A DNA stretch of 8,776 nucleotides from Enterovirga sp. (lineage in GTDB: Bacteria; Pseudomonadota; Alphaproteobacteria; Rhizobiales; Beijerinckiaceae). Each line of letters opens with the position of its first letter. Within the stretch, counting starts at the first letter, position 1. This document shows, piece by piece, positions 1-6,679 of this stretch. A program made the translations under genes and the position numbers. The stretch lies in contig JAQGJZ010000261.1 in assembly GCA_028290385.1 (NCBI GenBank), forward strand, positions 1 to 8,776. The letters run 5' to 3'. The notes under the pieces were generated by a model. That model was not told the origin of the DNA. It ran no database searches and worked only from the letters and a program-made list of their open reading frames with translations.

Positions 1-1566
1 CTCCTCGGGCGGAAACACGTCGCCGCCGTGATACTGGAACCAGCCCTGCAGCCGCACGAGTGCCGGGTGGGCGACGTTGCGCGCCAGGTAGGCGCGGATG
101 CGCGGCAGGTGCGCCAGGTATTGCGGCTTGCCGTCGCGCTTATCGAGGCGCGCGAAAATGCCGAGGATCTTGGTCGCCCGCTGGGCGCCCATGATCGCGT
201 AGGCGGTCGCGAACTCGGCCATGTCGAAGGCGGGATCGGCGGCTTTCCTCTCCGACCCGTAGAGAGCCAGCAGCTTCAGCTCGAGCTCCGGCGGCACCGT
301 CACCCTCGCGTCCTGGAGCAGCGAAGCGACATCGTAGGCCGGCGGGCCCATGACGGTGTCCTGGAAGTCGAGCAGGCCGACCCGGCGGATGCCCTCGCGA
401 TCCGGAAGCCAGATCAGGTTCGGCGAATGGAAATCGCGCAGCGTCCAGGTCTGCGGTGCCAGGAGGACGTCGGCCAGCGTCTCCCGCCAGATATGGCCGA
501 ACTCCGCCCGCACCGAGCCCGAAGGCTTCGTGCCGACGATGTGGGGCAGATACCAGTCGAGCAGAAGCTCGGCCTCGATCAGGAACGCATCGAGATCGTA
601 GGGCGGGATCGGGTGAACGGCGTCTTCGCCATAGGGCAGCTCGGCCGGAAGCTTCCTGGCATGGAGGCGGGCCAGCAGCCGGGTCGCCTCGGCGTAGCGC
701 TCGGGCATGGGCCCGTCCGCTCCCACGACCGGCTCGCTGCCGAAATCCTCCAACAGGATCAGGCCGATATCGAGATCTTCCGCGAGGATCTGCGGGGCGC
801 TGAAGCCCTGGTCGACGAGGCCCCGGTCCACGGCCGAAAAGGCGTGAACGCTTTCGGCCAGCCGGGCGATGGCGCTGTACGGCCTGCCCCGCCGGACCGG
901 CGGGCCATCCGGGCGCGGCGGCGAGATCATGAGCACGGCGCTCTCGCCATTCGGCTTCACCAGGCGCTCGTAGGCCCGCGTGGACGCGTCCCCCTGCATG
1001 AGAACACGCTCGGCATCGGACCAGCCGGCAGCGTCGAGCAGGTTCGCCAGCGCGTAGGAGCGCGCCACCCGTTCGGCGATCGGCCCGGCACCCGTGATGC
1101 TCGCCCGCCGTCCCCCGGTTTCGGGATCGAGCTCGAGCAGAACGTCGAGGCGCTCGGAGGGCAGTTCGTCGCCGGCCCGCTCCGGCCATTCCACCAGCAC
1201 GATCGAGGCGGCCTGCACCTCCTCGAAGCCGAGTTCGTAGAGCTCGCCCCCACCGGCGATCCGGTAGAGGTCGGCATGCACGACGGGCACGTCGCCGCCA
1301 TCGTAGGTCTGGAGCAGGGTGAAGGTCGGGCTCGGGGCTTCGAGCTCCGGATCACCCAGCCTGGCGCGCAGGATGGCGCGGGCCAGCGTGGTCTTGCCGG
1401 CGCCGATCTCGCCGGACAGCGCGACCAGGTCGCCGGCCTGGAGTTGCGCGGCCAGGAGATCGCCGAGGGCGATCGTGGCGCTTTCGTCGGGCAGGACCAC
1501 CTCGATCGGCATCCGGCTGCGGACGATCTCGGCGGCGGTCGGGGCGGCCTTCTGAGTCAGGGGCAT
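1..1566 (-). CDS. tsaE: TsaE-AmgK fusion: tRNA t6A ATPase subunit joined to a sugar phosphotransferase (3' end outside window)
   Basis: The reading frame is open from ATG at 1566 to the window edge, 522 codons with no stop, so the C-terminus is missing. Residues ~20-150 are TsaE, the ATPase of the complex making N6-threonylcarbamoyladenosine at tRNA position 37. Visible TsaE motifs are Walker A GEIGAGKTT (52-60), SPTF (79-82), HADLYR (97-102), ELGFEE (111-116) and VEWPER (125-130). Residues ~165-522 are an aminoglycoside-phosphotransferase fold: GDASTRAYERL (192-202), catalytic LRDFHSPN (376-383, Asp378) and metal-binding GLLDFQD (397-403). This matches AmgK-type kinases, which phosphorylate N-acetylmuramate or N-acetylglucosamine at the anomeric carbon in cell-wall recycling; the substrate here is inferred. 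The start is supported by GAGG at 1572-1575, 5 nt upstream. An internal Met19 is possible. The gene follows divL by 69 bp and is probably cotranscribed. In related genomes a MurU-like nucleotidyltransferase gene often comes next, but that would lie beyond position 1. Confidence 0.93.
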   Translation of the reverse strand, partial: MPLTQKAAPTAAEIVRSRMPIEVVLPDESATIALGDLLAAQLQAGDLVALSGEIGAGKTTLARAILRARLGDPELEAPSPTFTLLQTYDGGDVPVVHADLYRIAGGGELYELGFEEVQAASIVLVEWPERAGDELPSERLDVLLELDPETGGRRASITGAGPIAERVARSYALANLLDAAGWSDAERVLMQGDASTRAYERLVKPNGESAVLMISPPRPDGPPVRRGRPYSAIARLAESVHAFSAVDRGLVDQGFSAPQILAEDLDIGLILLEDFGSEPVVGADGPMPERYAEATRLLARLHARKLPAELPYGEDAVHPIPPYDLDAFLIEAELLLDWYLPHIVGTKPSGSVRAEFGHIWRETLADVLLAPQTWTLRDFHSPNLIWLPDREGIRRVGLLDFQDTVMGPPAYDVASLLQDARVTVPPELELKLLALYGSERKAADPAFDMAEFATAYAIMGAQRATKILGIFARLDKRDGKPQYLAHLPRIRAYLARNVAHPALVRLQGWFQYHGGDVFPPEE

Positions 1567-1581
1567 GTCGGCCTCATGCAG

Positions 1582-1617
1582 GCCCGGGCCGTGCTTCGCA
1601 ACCCCCGGGGCCCGGGC
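1582..1617. repeat. GC-rich inverted repeat between divL and tsaE-amgK
   Basis: GCCCGGGCC (1582-1590) and GGCCCGGGC (1609-1617) are perfect reverse complements separated by 18 nt. A G-T and an A-T pair could extend the stem to 11. Each arm is itself close to palindromic, so a smaller local fold or a tandem duplication is equally possible. There is no T-run on either side, so it does not look like an ordinary terminator. It sits in the 69-bp gap of the presumed operon, about 15 nt upstream of the tsaE start, and could pause transcription, stabilise the message or tune initiation. A role is inferred only. Confidence 0.5.
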
Positions 1618-1635
1618 TTCGGCTGTTGGAGCAGG

Positions 1636-4155
1636 CTAGGCCGCGATCTGCTGCGCCGGGCCGCCATCGGCCGGAAAGGAGCACGTGACGGTTGTGCCGG
1701 CGCCCGGCTGGGAGTCGAGTTCGACACGGCCGCCATGCAGTTCCACGAACGAGCGCACGATCGACAGACCCAGTCCGACGCCGCGGTGGCCGCTTCCGGC
1801 CGTGTGGCTTTCGAAGCGGTCGAACACACGGGCGCGCACCTCGTCCGGGATGCCGCGCCCCTGGTCCGCGACCGAGAGCAGGATGTTGGGCCCGTCGCGA
1901 CGCGCTGTCACGGTGATGGTCTGGCCCGGCGACGAGAAGCCCGCGGCGTTCGAGAGCAGGTTGAACAGGATCTGGCGGACGCGTTTCGCGTCGCCCGTGA
2001 AGAAGCCGATATCCTCCGGAACGTCGACCACGAGGTTCAGGCGCTCTTCGACCAGGCGATCGTTGATGCCCTTCGCGGCCGCCTCGATCGTCGCCCGGAT
2101 GTCGACGCGCTCGCGCTCCAGCTCGATCGTGTCGGCATCGATGGAGGCGAGGTCCAGGATGTCGTTGATGATGGCGAGCAGCGCGGCCGAGGACTGCATG
2201 ATGTGCGCCGCGTATTCGCGCTGGCGCTCGTTCAGCTCGCCAATGGTCTCGGCGCCGAGCAGCTCCGTGAAGCCGATGATGTTGGTGAGCGGCGAGCGCA
2301 GCTCGTAGGACACGTGGTGCACGAACTCGTTGCGCAGGCGCGAGGCGAGTTCGAGCGCATCGTTCCGCTCCGTCAGCGCCCGCTCGACGTTCACGCTCGC
2401 GGTGACGTCCACGAAGGTGAGCAGCGTTCCGCCGTCCGGCAGGGGTTCGGCCGCGCATTCCAGAACGGAGCCGTCCGGCCGCTCCATCCGGGTCTCGACC
2501 CGAAGCCGCGTATCCGAGAAGCCCGACACGGCCGCGGTCAGGTCCGCCCAGGAGCCGTCACGCGGCGAGAGCGGGGCACACAGGTCCACGACCTTGGCGA
2601 CGTGCGGCTCGCCGGCCAGCGCCACCTCGTGCAGGCGCCACTGCTTGGCGAAGGCATTGTTGTGGAGCCGCAGGCGCCCGTCCGCCCCGAACAGAGCGAC
2701 GCCTTCGGACAGCGTGTTGAGGGTCTCGCCCTGCACCTTGATGAGCGCGTTGTAGCGCGATTCCAGATGCATGCGGTCCGACACGTCGTCGAACAGGTAG
2801 GTGAGCCCGCCTTGCGGGTTCGGGTTGGCCACGACCCGCAGGGTGCGGCGATCGGGCAGGTACCACCAGGTCTCGCGCGGCTCGAGCGAGCGGTAGGCAT
2901 CGAGCACGCCGGCCTTCCAGGCGCGGTAATCCGCCTGTTCCGGCAAGAGTCGCAGCGTGCGCAGCCTGTCCAGGATCTCGCCGTCGGTCGGGCGGCTCGC
3001 CAGAAAGGCGTCGTCCAGCGTCCAGAGTTGCCGATACGCGGCATTGTGGAAGACCAGACGGTGGGCGGAATCGAACATCGCCACCGCGGTCGGGAATTGG
3101 TCGAGCGTGCGGGTATGCGCCTTCATCAGGCGCTGCATGTCCGCCCTGAGCGTTTCGAGCTCCGACACGTCGAGCGCGATGCCGCCCGCCCCTTCCGGCA
3201 GCGGCGCCTCCGTGATGTCCAGCACATGCCGGGAGCCGGCGACGATCGCCGCGACCCGTGCCCGGAATATCTCGCCGGCCGAGCGGCGGCGCGCCGCCTC
3301 GGTCCGGTCCGTCCGCTCCATCAGCTCCAGGGAGCGCTGGCAGGCGTCGTCCGGGGTCGCGGCCTCGACCGCGACGCAATAGGCCCGGTTGGCGTAGGCA
3401 AGTTGGCCGTCTGCGCCGCGCAGCCAGAGCGGCTGGTCGATCGAGTCGAGCAGCGCGCGCAGGGTCTCGAGACGGCGGCTCGTCCGGGCCTGTTCCTCCT
3501 CCGCCCGGAGCAGGTCGGCCCGATAGCCGGTGACCTCGCGAAGGCGCAGCAGGGCACGGCCGCCTACGGCGCGGCCTTCCGCATCGATGAAGCGGCCTTC
3601 CACCGAGCGGGCGACCAGCCGAAACGCCTCGCCGCGATTGCGCAGGCGCTCGATCGCAGCCTCGATCTGCCCGGCATCGGGCGGCAGAAGCCAGGATCCG
3701 AAGGCGAGCAGCCGGCCCGGCGCACCGGGCCCGGCGAGACCGGCGGGATCGCCCGTGACCGTCGTCTGGCCGTCCCGGCCGGTCCACAGGACGAGGACCT
3801 GCCGCTCGGAGCCGACGAGGAACTCGGCGCGCTCCGCCACCTCGCGCAGCCCCTCGAGGTCGGACGCGAGTTCGCGCTCGCGCTCCGTCCAGGTCCGCCG
3901 TTCCCGAATGTGCAGGATGGCGAGGGTGGTCGAGAAGATGACGAGGCCGGTGAGGATCGCGAAGCCGAAGGCCGAGCGCGGATCGAACCACAGGAGCGAC
4001 GGGAGGTACTCCACGCCGAGGTGATCCAGCGGGCCCGCGATCGCGCGGCCGGTCAGGGCCAGCTGGCTGGCCGCCATCGACAGAAGACCGCAGAATGCGA
4101 CCGAAGCTGAGGGGAGATACCCGCGCCGGGTTGGGCGCCCATCCACGCGCTTCAC
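1636..4155 (-). CDS. divL: DivL-type PAS-domain histidine kinase homologue with Tyr in place of the phospho-accepting His
   Basis: The 839-aa product has two N-terminal hydrophobic segments (~17-35 and ~62-82), then four PAS-like regions (~105-210, 228-335, 348-460, 473-588), a dimerisation helix pair (~605-670) and a HATPase domain (~690-830). The H-box reads HHVSYELRSPLT: Tyr617 (TAC at 2307-2305) replaces the usual His. This is the hallmark of DivL, first described in Caulobacter (Tyr550), which steers the CckA-ChpT-CtrA phosphorelay and binds DivK; that role is transferred by homology. ATP-site boxes remain: NLLSNAAGF (732-740, with Gly where Lys is common), DQGRGIP (764-770) and GVGLGLSI (792-799). 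The adjacent tsaE also fits a divL locus. The start is GTG; no in-frame ATG precedes it and Shine-Dalgarno pairing is poor, so the N-terminus is less certain than the rest. Upstream GANTC sites suggest cell-cycle control. Confidence 0.9.
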   Translation of the reverse strand: MKRVDGRPTRRGYLPSASVAFCGLLSMAASQLALTGRAIAGPLDHLGVEYLPSLLWFDPRSAFGFAILTGLVIFSTTLAILHIRERRTWTERERELASDLEGLREVAERAEFLVGSERQVLVLWTGRDGQTTVTGDPAGLAGPGAPGRLLAFGSWLLPPDAGQIEAAIERLRNRGEAFRLVARSVEGRFIDAEGRAVGGRALLRLREVTGYRADLLRAEEEQARTSRRLETLRALLDSIDQPLWLRGADGQLAYANRAYCVAVEAATPDDACQRSLELMERTDRTEAARRRSAGEIFRARVAAIVAGSRHVLDITEAPLPEGAGGIALDVSELETLRADMQRLMKAHTRTLDQFPTAVAMFDSAHRLVFHNAAYRQLWTLDDAFLASRPTDGEILDRLRTLRLLPEQADYRAWKAGVLDAYRSLEPRETWWYLPDRRTLRVVANPNPQGGLTYLFDDVSDRMHLESRYNALIKVQGETLNTLSEGVALFGADGRLRLHNNAFAKQWRLHEVALAGEPHVAKVVDLCAPLSPRDGSWADLTAAVSGFSDTRLRVETRMERPDGSVLECAAEPLPDGGTLLTFVDVTASVNVERALTERNDALELASRLRNEFVHHVSYELRSPLTNIIGFTELLGAETIGELNERQREYAAHIMQSSAALLAIINDILDLASIDADTIELERERVDIRATIEAAAKGINDRLVEERLNLVVDVPEDIGFFTGDAKRVRQILFNLLSNAAGFSSPGQTITVTARRDGPNILLSVADQGRGIPDEVRARVFDRFESHTAGSGHRGVGLGLSIVRSFVELHGGRVELDSQPGAGTTVTCSFPADGGPAQQIAA

Positions 4156-4193
4156 GGCTGCCCGTGCCGGCGGCCGTTTCCGGCCAGGAGCAT
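4152..4193 (-). other. Possible 13-codon leader ORF overlapping the divL start
   Basis: An ATG at 4193-4191 opens 13 codons (MLLAGNGRRHGQP) and ends at TGA 4154-4152, overlapping the divL GTG (4155-4153) as GTGA. A purine-rich AGGCGG lies just upstream of this ATG, whereas the divL GTG has no good Shine-Dalgarno sequence. Translational coupling is therefore conceivable. An ORF this short can easily arise by chance, and nothing shows that it is translated. Confidence 0.2.
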
Positions 4194-4256
4194 GCGCCCG
4201 CCTGTGACGGTTATGTGCGTTTTCGATGTGACTGGGCGGCTCATCGCGGCAGGCCT

Positions 4257-4292
4257 GAATCGCGAGGGAGCGGGGGTCGCCCCTCGCGAATC
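4257..4292. repeat. Hairpin in the divL upstream region
   Basis: TCGCGAGGG (4260-4268) pairs perfectly with CCCTCGCGA (4281-4289) around a 12-nt G-rich loop. After one A-A mismatch, two more pairs extend it to 4257/4292. Both ends of the structure coincide with GAATC sites. It lies about 100 bp upstream of the divL GTG. No T-run follows on either strand, so a terminator role is weakly supported. It could be an operator or a leader structure. Confidence 0.45.
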
Positions 4293-4382
4293 ACTGCAGT
4301 CTAGTTTGCCGCTGACTCGGCCCGGAAGCCGTTATCGTCAGGTTTATCGCCCGATCAGGATGAGGCCGGGAGAGCGTGACTC
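4257..4382. promoter_or_regulatory. Cluster of four GANTC sites upstream of divL
   Basis: GANTC, the recognition sequence of the alphaproteobacterial cell-cycle methyltransferase CcrM, occurs at 4257-4261 (GAATC), 4288-4292 (GAATC), 4314-4318 (GACTC) and 4378-4382 (GACTC). That is four within 126 bp of the 259-bp ahcY-divL intergenic region. Elsewhere in the window they are sparse, by eye roughly 15-20 in all. In this class GANTC sites in promoters mark GcrA/CcrM-dependent genes. No TTAA occurs between 4156 and 4414, so a canonical CtrA box is absent. I could not place a convincing -35/-10 pair for divL. Confidence 0.5.
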
Positions 4383-4408
4383 GTCCGCAACACGCGGACG
4401 GGTCACGC
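4374..4408 (-). terminator. Long stem-loop just downstream of ahcY, probable terminator
   Basis: GCGTGACTCGTCCGC (4374-4388) and GCGGACGGGTCACGC (4394-4408) form a 15-bp stem with a single G-T wobble and a 5-nt loop. The stem begins 6 bp beyond the ahcY stop codon. Outer segments GATCAGG (4353-4359) and CCTGATC (4410-4416) are also complementary, the latter overlapping the last codon and stop of ahcY. On the minus strand the stem is followed by TCTCCC and not by a U-tract, so it may act as an imperfect intrinsic terminator or as a 3'-end stabiliser. Confidence 0.6.
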
Positions 4409-4414
4409 CCCTGA

Positions 4415-5842
4415 TCAGTAGCGGTAGTGATCCGGCTTGAACGGGCCGGTTTCGGAGACGCCGATGTAGCTCGCCTGGTCTGGCCGCAGCTTCGTCAGCG
4501 TGGCGCCGATCTTCTCCAGGTGGAGCATCGCGACCTTCTCGTCGAGATGCTTGGGAAGGGTGAAGACCTTCCTCTCGTACTTACCCTGGTTGGTGAACAG
4601 CTCGATCTGCGCGAGCGTCTGGTTTGTGAACGAGGCGGACATGACGAAGGAGGGATGCCCCATCGCATTGCCCAGATTCACCAGACGACCTTCCGACAGC
4701 AGGATGATGCGGTGACCATCCGGGAACGTGATCTCGTCGACCTGCGGCTTGATGTTGTTCCACTTCATGTTCTTGAGACCCGCGACCTGGATCTCGTTAT
4801 CGAAGTGGCCGATGTTGCAGACGATCGCCCGGTCCTTCATGGCCCGCATGTGGTCAACCGTGATCACGTCCTTGTTGCCGGTCGCGGTCACGAAGATGTC
4901 GGCGCGCGGCGCGGCATTCTCCATGGTGACGACCTCGTAGCCCTCCATGGCGGCCTGGAGCGCGCAGATCGGATCGACCTCCGAGACGAGCACGCGGCAG
5001 CCGGCCTGGCGCAGCGACGCCGCGGAGCCCTTGCCGACATCGCCGAAGCCCGCGACCATGGCGACCTTGCCGGCCATCATCACGTCCGTGCCGCGGCGGA
5101 TGCCGTCGACGAGCGACTCGCGGCAGCCGTAGAGGTTGTCGAACTTCGACTTCGTGACCGCGTCGTTGACGTTGATCGCGGGGAAGAGGAGCTTGCCCGC
5201 CTTCTCCATCATGTAGAGCCGGTGGACGCCCGTGGTCGTCTCCTCAGAAACGCCCTTGATGCTCTTGGCGAGTTCCGCGAACCAGCCCTTCGGCTTCTCG
5301 CCCAGGGTCTTCTTGAGGAGCGCGAAGAAGATCTCCTCTTCCTCGCTTTCGGGCTTGTCCAGGAACGCCGTGTCGCCTTCTTCGGCGCGCAAGCCGAGGT
5401 GGACGAACATGGTCGCGTCGCCGCCGTCGTCGAGGATCATGTTCGGCATGCCGCCGTCACCCCACTCGAACAGCTTGCGGGTGTAGTCCCAGTAATCCAC
5501 GAGCGACTCGCCCTTGCGGGCGAAGACCGGAATGCCCGCAGCCGCGATGGCGGCCGCCGCATGGTCCTGGGTGGAGTAGATATTGCAGGACACCCAGCGG
5601 ATATCGGCACCGAGCGCCGCGAGGGTCTCGATGAGCACGCCGGTCTGGATCGTCATGTGCAGGGAGCCGGCGATGCGGGCGCCCTTCAGGGGCTGCGACG
5701 GGCCGTATTCCGCGCGGACCGCCATGAGGCCCGGCATTTCGGTCTCGGCGATGTCGAGCTCCTTCCGGCCCCAATCCGCCAGGCCGATATCGGCGACGAT
5801 GTAATCTCCCGTGGACTCGACCTTCCTGAGGGGCTGCGACAT
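4415..5842 (-). CDS. ahcY: S-adenosylhomocysteine hydrolase
   Basis: The 475-aa cytosolic enzyme reversibly splits S-adenosylhomocysteine into adenosine and homocysteine, removing the product inhibitor of methyltransferases and feeding the methionine cycle. It is full length for the long bacterial form, including the extra acidic segment near 153-190. Substrate and catalytic residues by family alignment are His62 (LHMTIQT), Asp139 (DDGGD), Glu200 (SEETTTG), Lys230 and Asp234 (TKSKFDN), and His345 (NIGHFDNE). The NAD-binding loop GFGDVGKG is at 265-272, and the C-terminal tail KPDHYRY supplies the Lys and Tyr that complete the partner subunit's NAD site. The start at ATG 5842 gives the normal N-terminus MSQPLRK; a purine-rich GAGAAAG lies 10 nt upstream. 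A longer reading from a TTG at 5908 would start inside the proposed -35 box and is unlikely. A palindromic operator candidate lies upstream, and a stem-loop follows the stop. Confidence 0.98.
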   Translation of the reverse strand: MSQPLRKVESTGDYIVADIGLADWGRKELDIAETEMPGLMAVRAEYGPSQPLKGARIAGSLHMTIQTGVLIETLAALGADIRWVSCNIYSTQDHAAAAIAAAGIPVFARKGESLVDYWDYTRKLFEWGDGGMPNMILDDGGDATMFVHLGLRAEEGDTAFLDKPESEEEEIFFALLKKTLGEKPKGWFAELAKSIKGVSEETTTGVHRLYMMEKAGKLLFPAINVNDAVTKSKFDNLYGCRESLVDGIRRGTDVMMAGKVAMVAGFGDVGKGSAASLRQAGCRVLVSEVDPICALQAAMEGYEVVTMENAAPRADIFVTATGNKDVITVDHMRAMKDRAIVCNIGHFDNEIQVAGLKNMKWNNIKPQVDEITFPDGHRIILLSEGRLVNLGNAMGHPSFVMSASFTNQTLAQIELFTNQGKYERKVFTLPKHLDEKVAMLHLEKIGATLTKLRPDQASYIGVSETGPFKPDHYRY

Positions 5843-5882
5843 GAGCGGAACACTTTCTCGACGTTTGGTGATGTCCCGCCCT

Positions 5883-5912
5883 ATAGCAGCGGCCCTCAGC
5901 CCTGGCAATCAA
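5883..5912 (-). promoter_or_regulatory. Candidate ahcY promoter
   Basis: On the minus strand, TTGATT (5912-5907) and TGCTAT (5888-5883) are separated by 18 bp. They resemble sigma70-type -35 and -10 elements. The -10 ends about 40 bp upstream of the ahcY ATG. The -35 begins one base from the palindrome at 5914-5933. This is the best pair in the spacer by eye. The start of transcription is unproven. Confidence 0.4.
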
Positions 5913-5913
5913 C

Positions 5914-5933
5914 ATATAAAGATGTCTTTATAT
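5914..5933. promoter_or_regulatory. Perfect AT-rich palindrome, candidate operator for ahcY
   Basis: ATATAAAGA-TG-TCTTTATAT has 9-bp arms that are exact reverse complements around a 2-bp centre, standing out as an AT-rich island in very GC-rich DNA. It lies 71 bp upstream of the ahcY ATG, against the proposed -35 box, and 32 bp upstream of the divergent gene's GTG. Size and symmetry suit a dimeric winged-helix repressor. ArsR-family SahR-type regulators that sense S-adenosylhomocysteine control ahcY in various Proteobacteria and are the natural candidate. I could not compare the sequence with their published motif. Confidence 0.65.
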
Positions 5934-5965
5934 CCCTTCCGGGCGCCTGAAGCGGGCCGCCCGCG

Positions 5966-6673
5966 GTGAGCGACGGCGAGCCGCGTACCGGCCGCGACGG
6001 CTTCGTGATCACGCGCGAGCGATTGCGCGACGGCAGCCACCTCAAGGCGATCCGCGCCAGGGCCACGCCGGACTTCCCGATCCGGTCCGACGCTGAGATC
6101 GAGGCCTCGCTCGACGAGGCGCTCGCCTGCCACCCGGCCGGGGAGGACATCTGGGTGTTCGGCTACGGCTCCCTGATGTGGAACCCGGCCTTCCAGTTCG
6201 AGGAGCGCCAGCTGGGGACGGTTCGGGGCTGGCACCGCCGCTTCTGCCTGTGGCTTTCGCGCGGGCGCGGCAGCCCCGATTGCCCCGGCCTGATGCTGGC
6301 GCTGGACCGGGGCGGCGTGTGCAAGGGCGTAGCCTTTCGGATCGCCGCCCAAGCGGTCCGGGACGAGCTGCTGCTCGTTTGGCGGCGCGAGATGCTGTCC
6401 GGAGCCTATCTGGCGCGCTGGGTGACGGTCGCGACCGAGGCCGGTCCGGTGCGGGCCGTCACCTTCGTGGTGAACCAGGCGAGCCGGCGCTATTCCGGGA
6501 AGCTGACCGAGGCGGACACCGCCGACCGCATTCTCAAAGCGTCGGGCGAACTCGGGTCCTGTCTCGATTATTTCGAGCGGACGGTGCGGATCCTGCGCAC
6601 GCTCCAGGTAAAGGACGCGGCGCTGGAGCGGATCGAGGCGGAGATCGTGCGGCTCTCAGGCCGGCCGGGCTGA
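5966..6673 (+). CDS. ChaC-family gamma-glutamylcyclotransferase
   Basis: The 235-aa product belongs to the ChaC-like gamma-glutamylcyclotransferases, cytosolic enzymes that cleave gamma-glutamyl peptides (for ChaC proteins, glutathione) to 5-oxoproline and the remaining peptide. The signature substrate loop is WVFGYGSLMWNP (63-74). WRREM (139-143) holds Glu142, which aligns with the family's catalytic acid. KASGELGSCLDYF (191-203) matches the conserved C-terminal region. About 60 residues precede the core; they show no signal peptide or membrane segment. The start is GTG at 5966, the first start after an in-frame TGA at 5948-5950; Shine-Dalgarno pairing is poor, so a GTG at codon 14 is an alternative. 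It is the only plus-strand gene, divergent from ahcY and convergent with ptsH. Proximity to ahcY hints at a shared thiol theme (homocysteine, cysteine, glutathione), but this is inference. Substrate specificity within the family cannot be told from the sequence. Confidence 0.9.
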   Translation: MSDGEPRTGRDGFVITRERLRDGSHLKAIRARATPDFPIRSDAEIEASLDEALACHPAGEDIWVFGYGSLMWNPAFQFEERQLGTVRGWHRRFCLWLSRGRGSPDCPGLMLALDRGGVCKGVAFRIAAQAVRDELLLVWRREMLSGAYLARWVTVATEAGPVRAVTFVVNQASRRYSGKLTEADTADRILKASGELGSCLDYFERTVRILRTLQVKDAALERIEAEIVRLSGRPG

Positions 6674-6674
6674 G
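6655..6674. terminator. Small hairpin at the junction of convergent genes
   Basis: CTCAG (6655-6659) and CTGAG (6670-6674) pair around a GC-rich loop that could add two more pairs after a mismatch. The structure covers the last codons of the cyclotransferase gene, 5 bp short of the ptsH stop. No T-run follows on either strand. With only 6 bp between the two stop codons, any terminator must overlap coding sequence, so a weak bidirectional terminator is possible but poorly supported. Confidence 0.25.
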
Positions 6675-6679
6675 GTCGG

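Noticed and set aside
28..4110. A plus-strand open frame of 1360 codons running antisense to both tsaE-amgK and divL
   Set aside because: It is in the exact codon register of the minus-strand genes, where plus-strand stops would need TTA, CTA or TCA codons. These are rare in GC-rich genes. The translation is low in complexity, rich in Arg, Gly, Gln and Glu, and shows no domain, whereas the minus strand encodes complete conserved families.
4156..4414. CtrA-binding box upstream of divL
   Set aside because: No TTAA occurs anywhere in this interval, so the canonical TTAA-N7-TTAA site cannot be present.
5843..5908. Longer AhcY N-terminus from an upstream in-frame TTG
   Set aside because: The extra 22 residues are not typical of the family, and the TTG falls within the proposed -35 element.
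4427..5950. A plus-strand open frame of 507 codons antisense to ahcY
   Set aside because: Same cause: it mirrors the ahcY codon register. AhcY is conserved throughout, and the antisense product shows no recognisable motif.
5843..5965. SAH or SAM riboswitch in the ahcY leader
   Set aside because: Between the likely transcription start (around 5875) and the ATG at 5842 there are only about 30 nt, too few for a known riboswitch. I see no matching conserved core.
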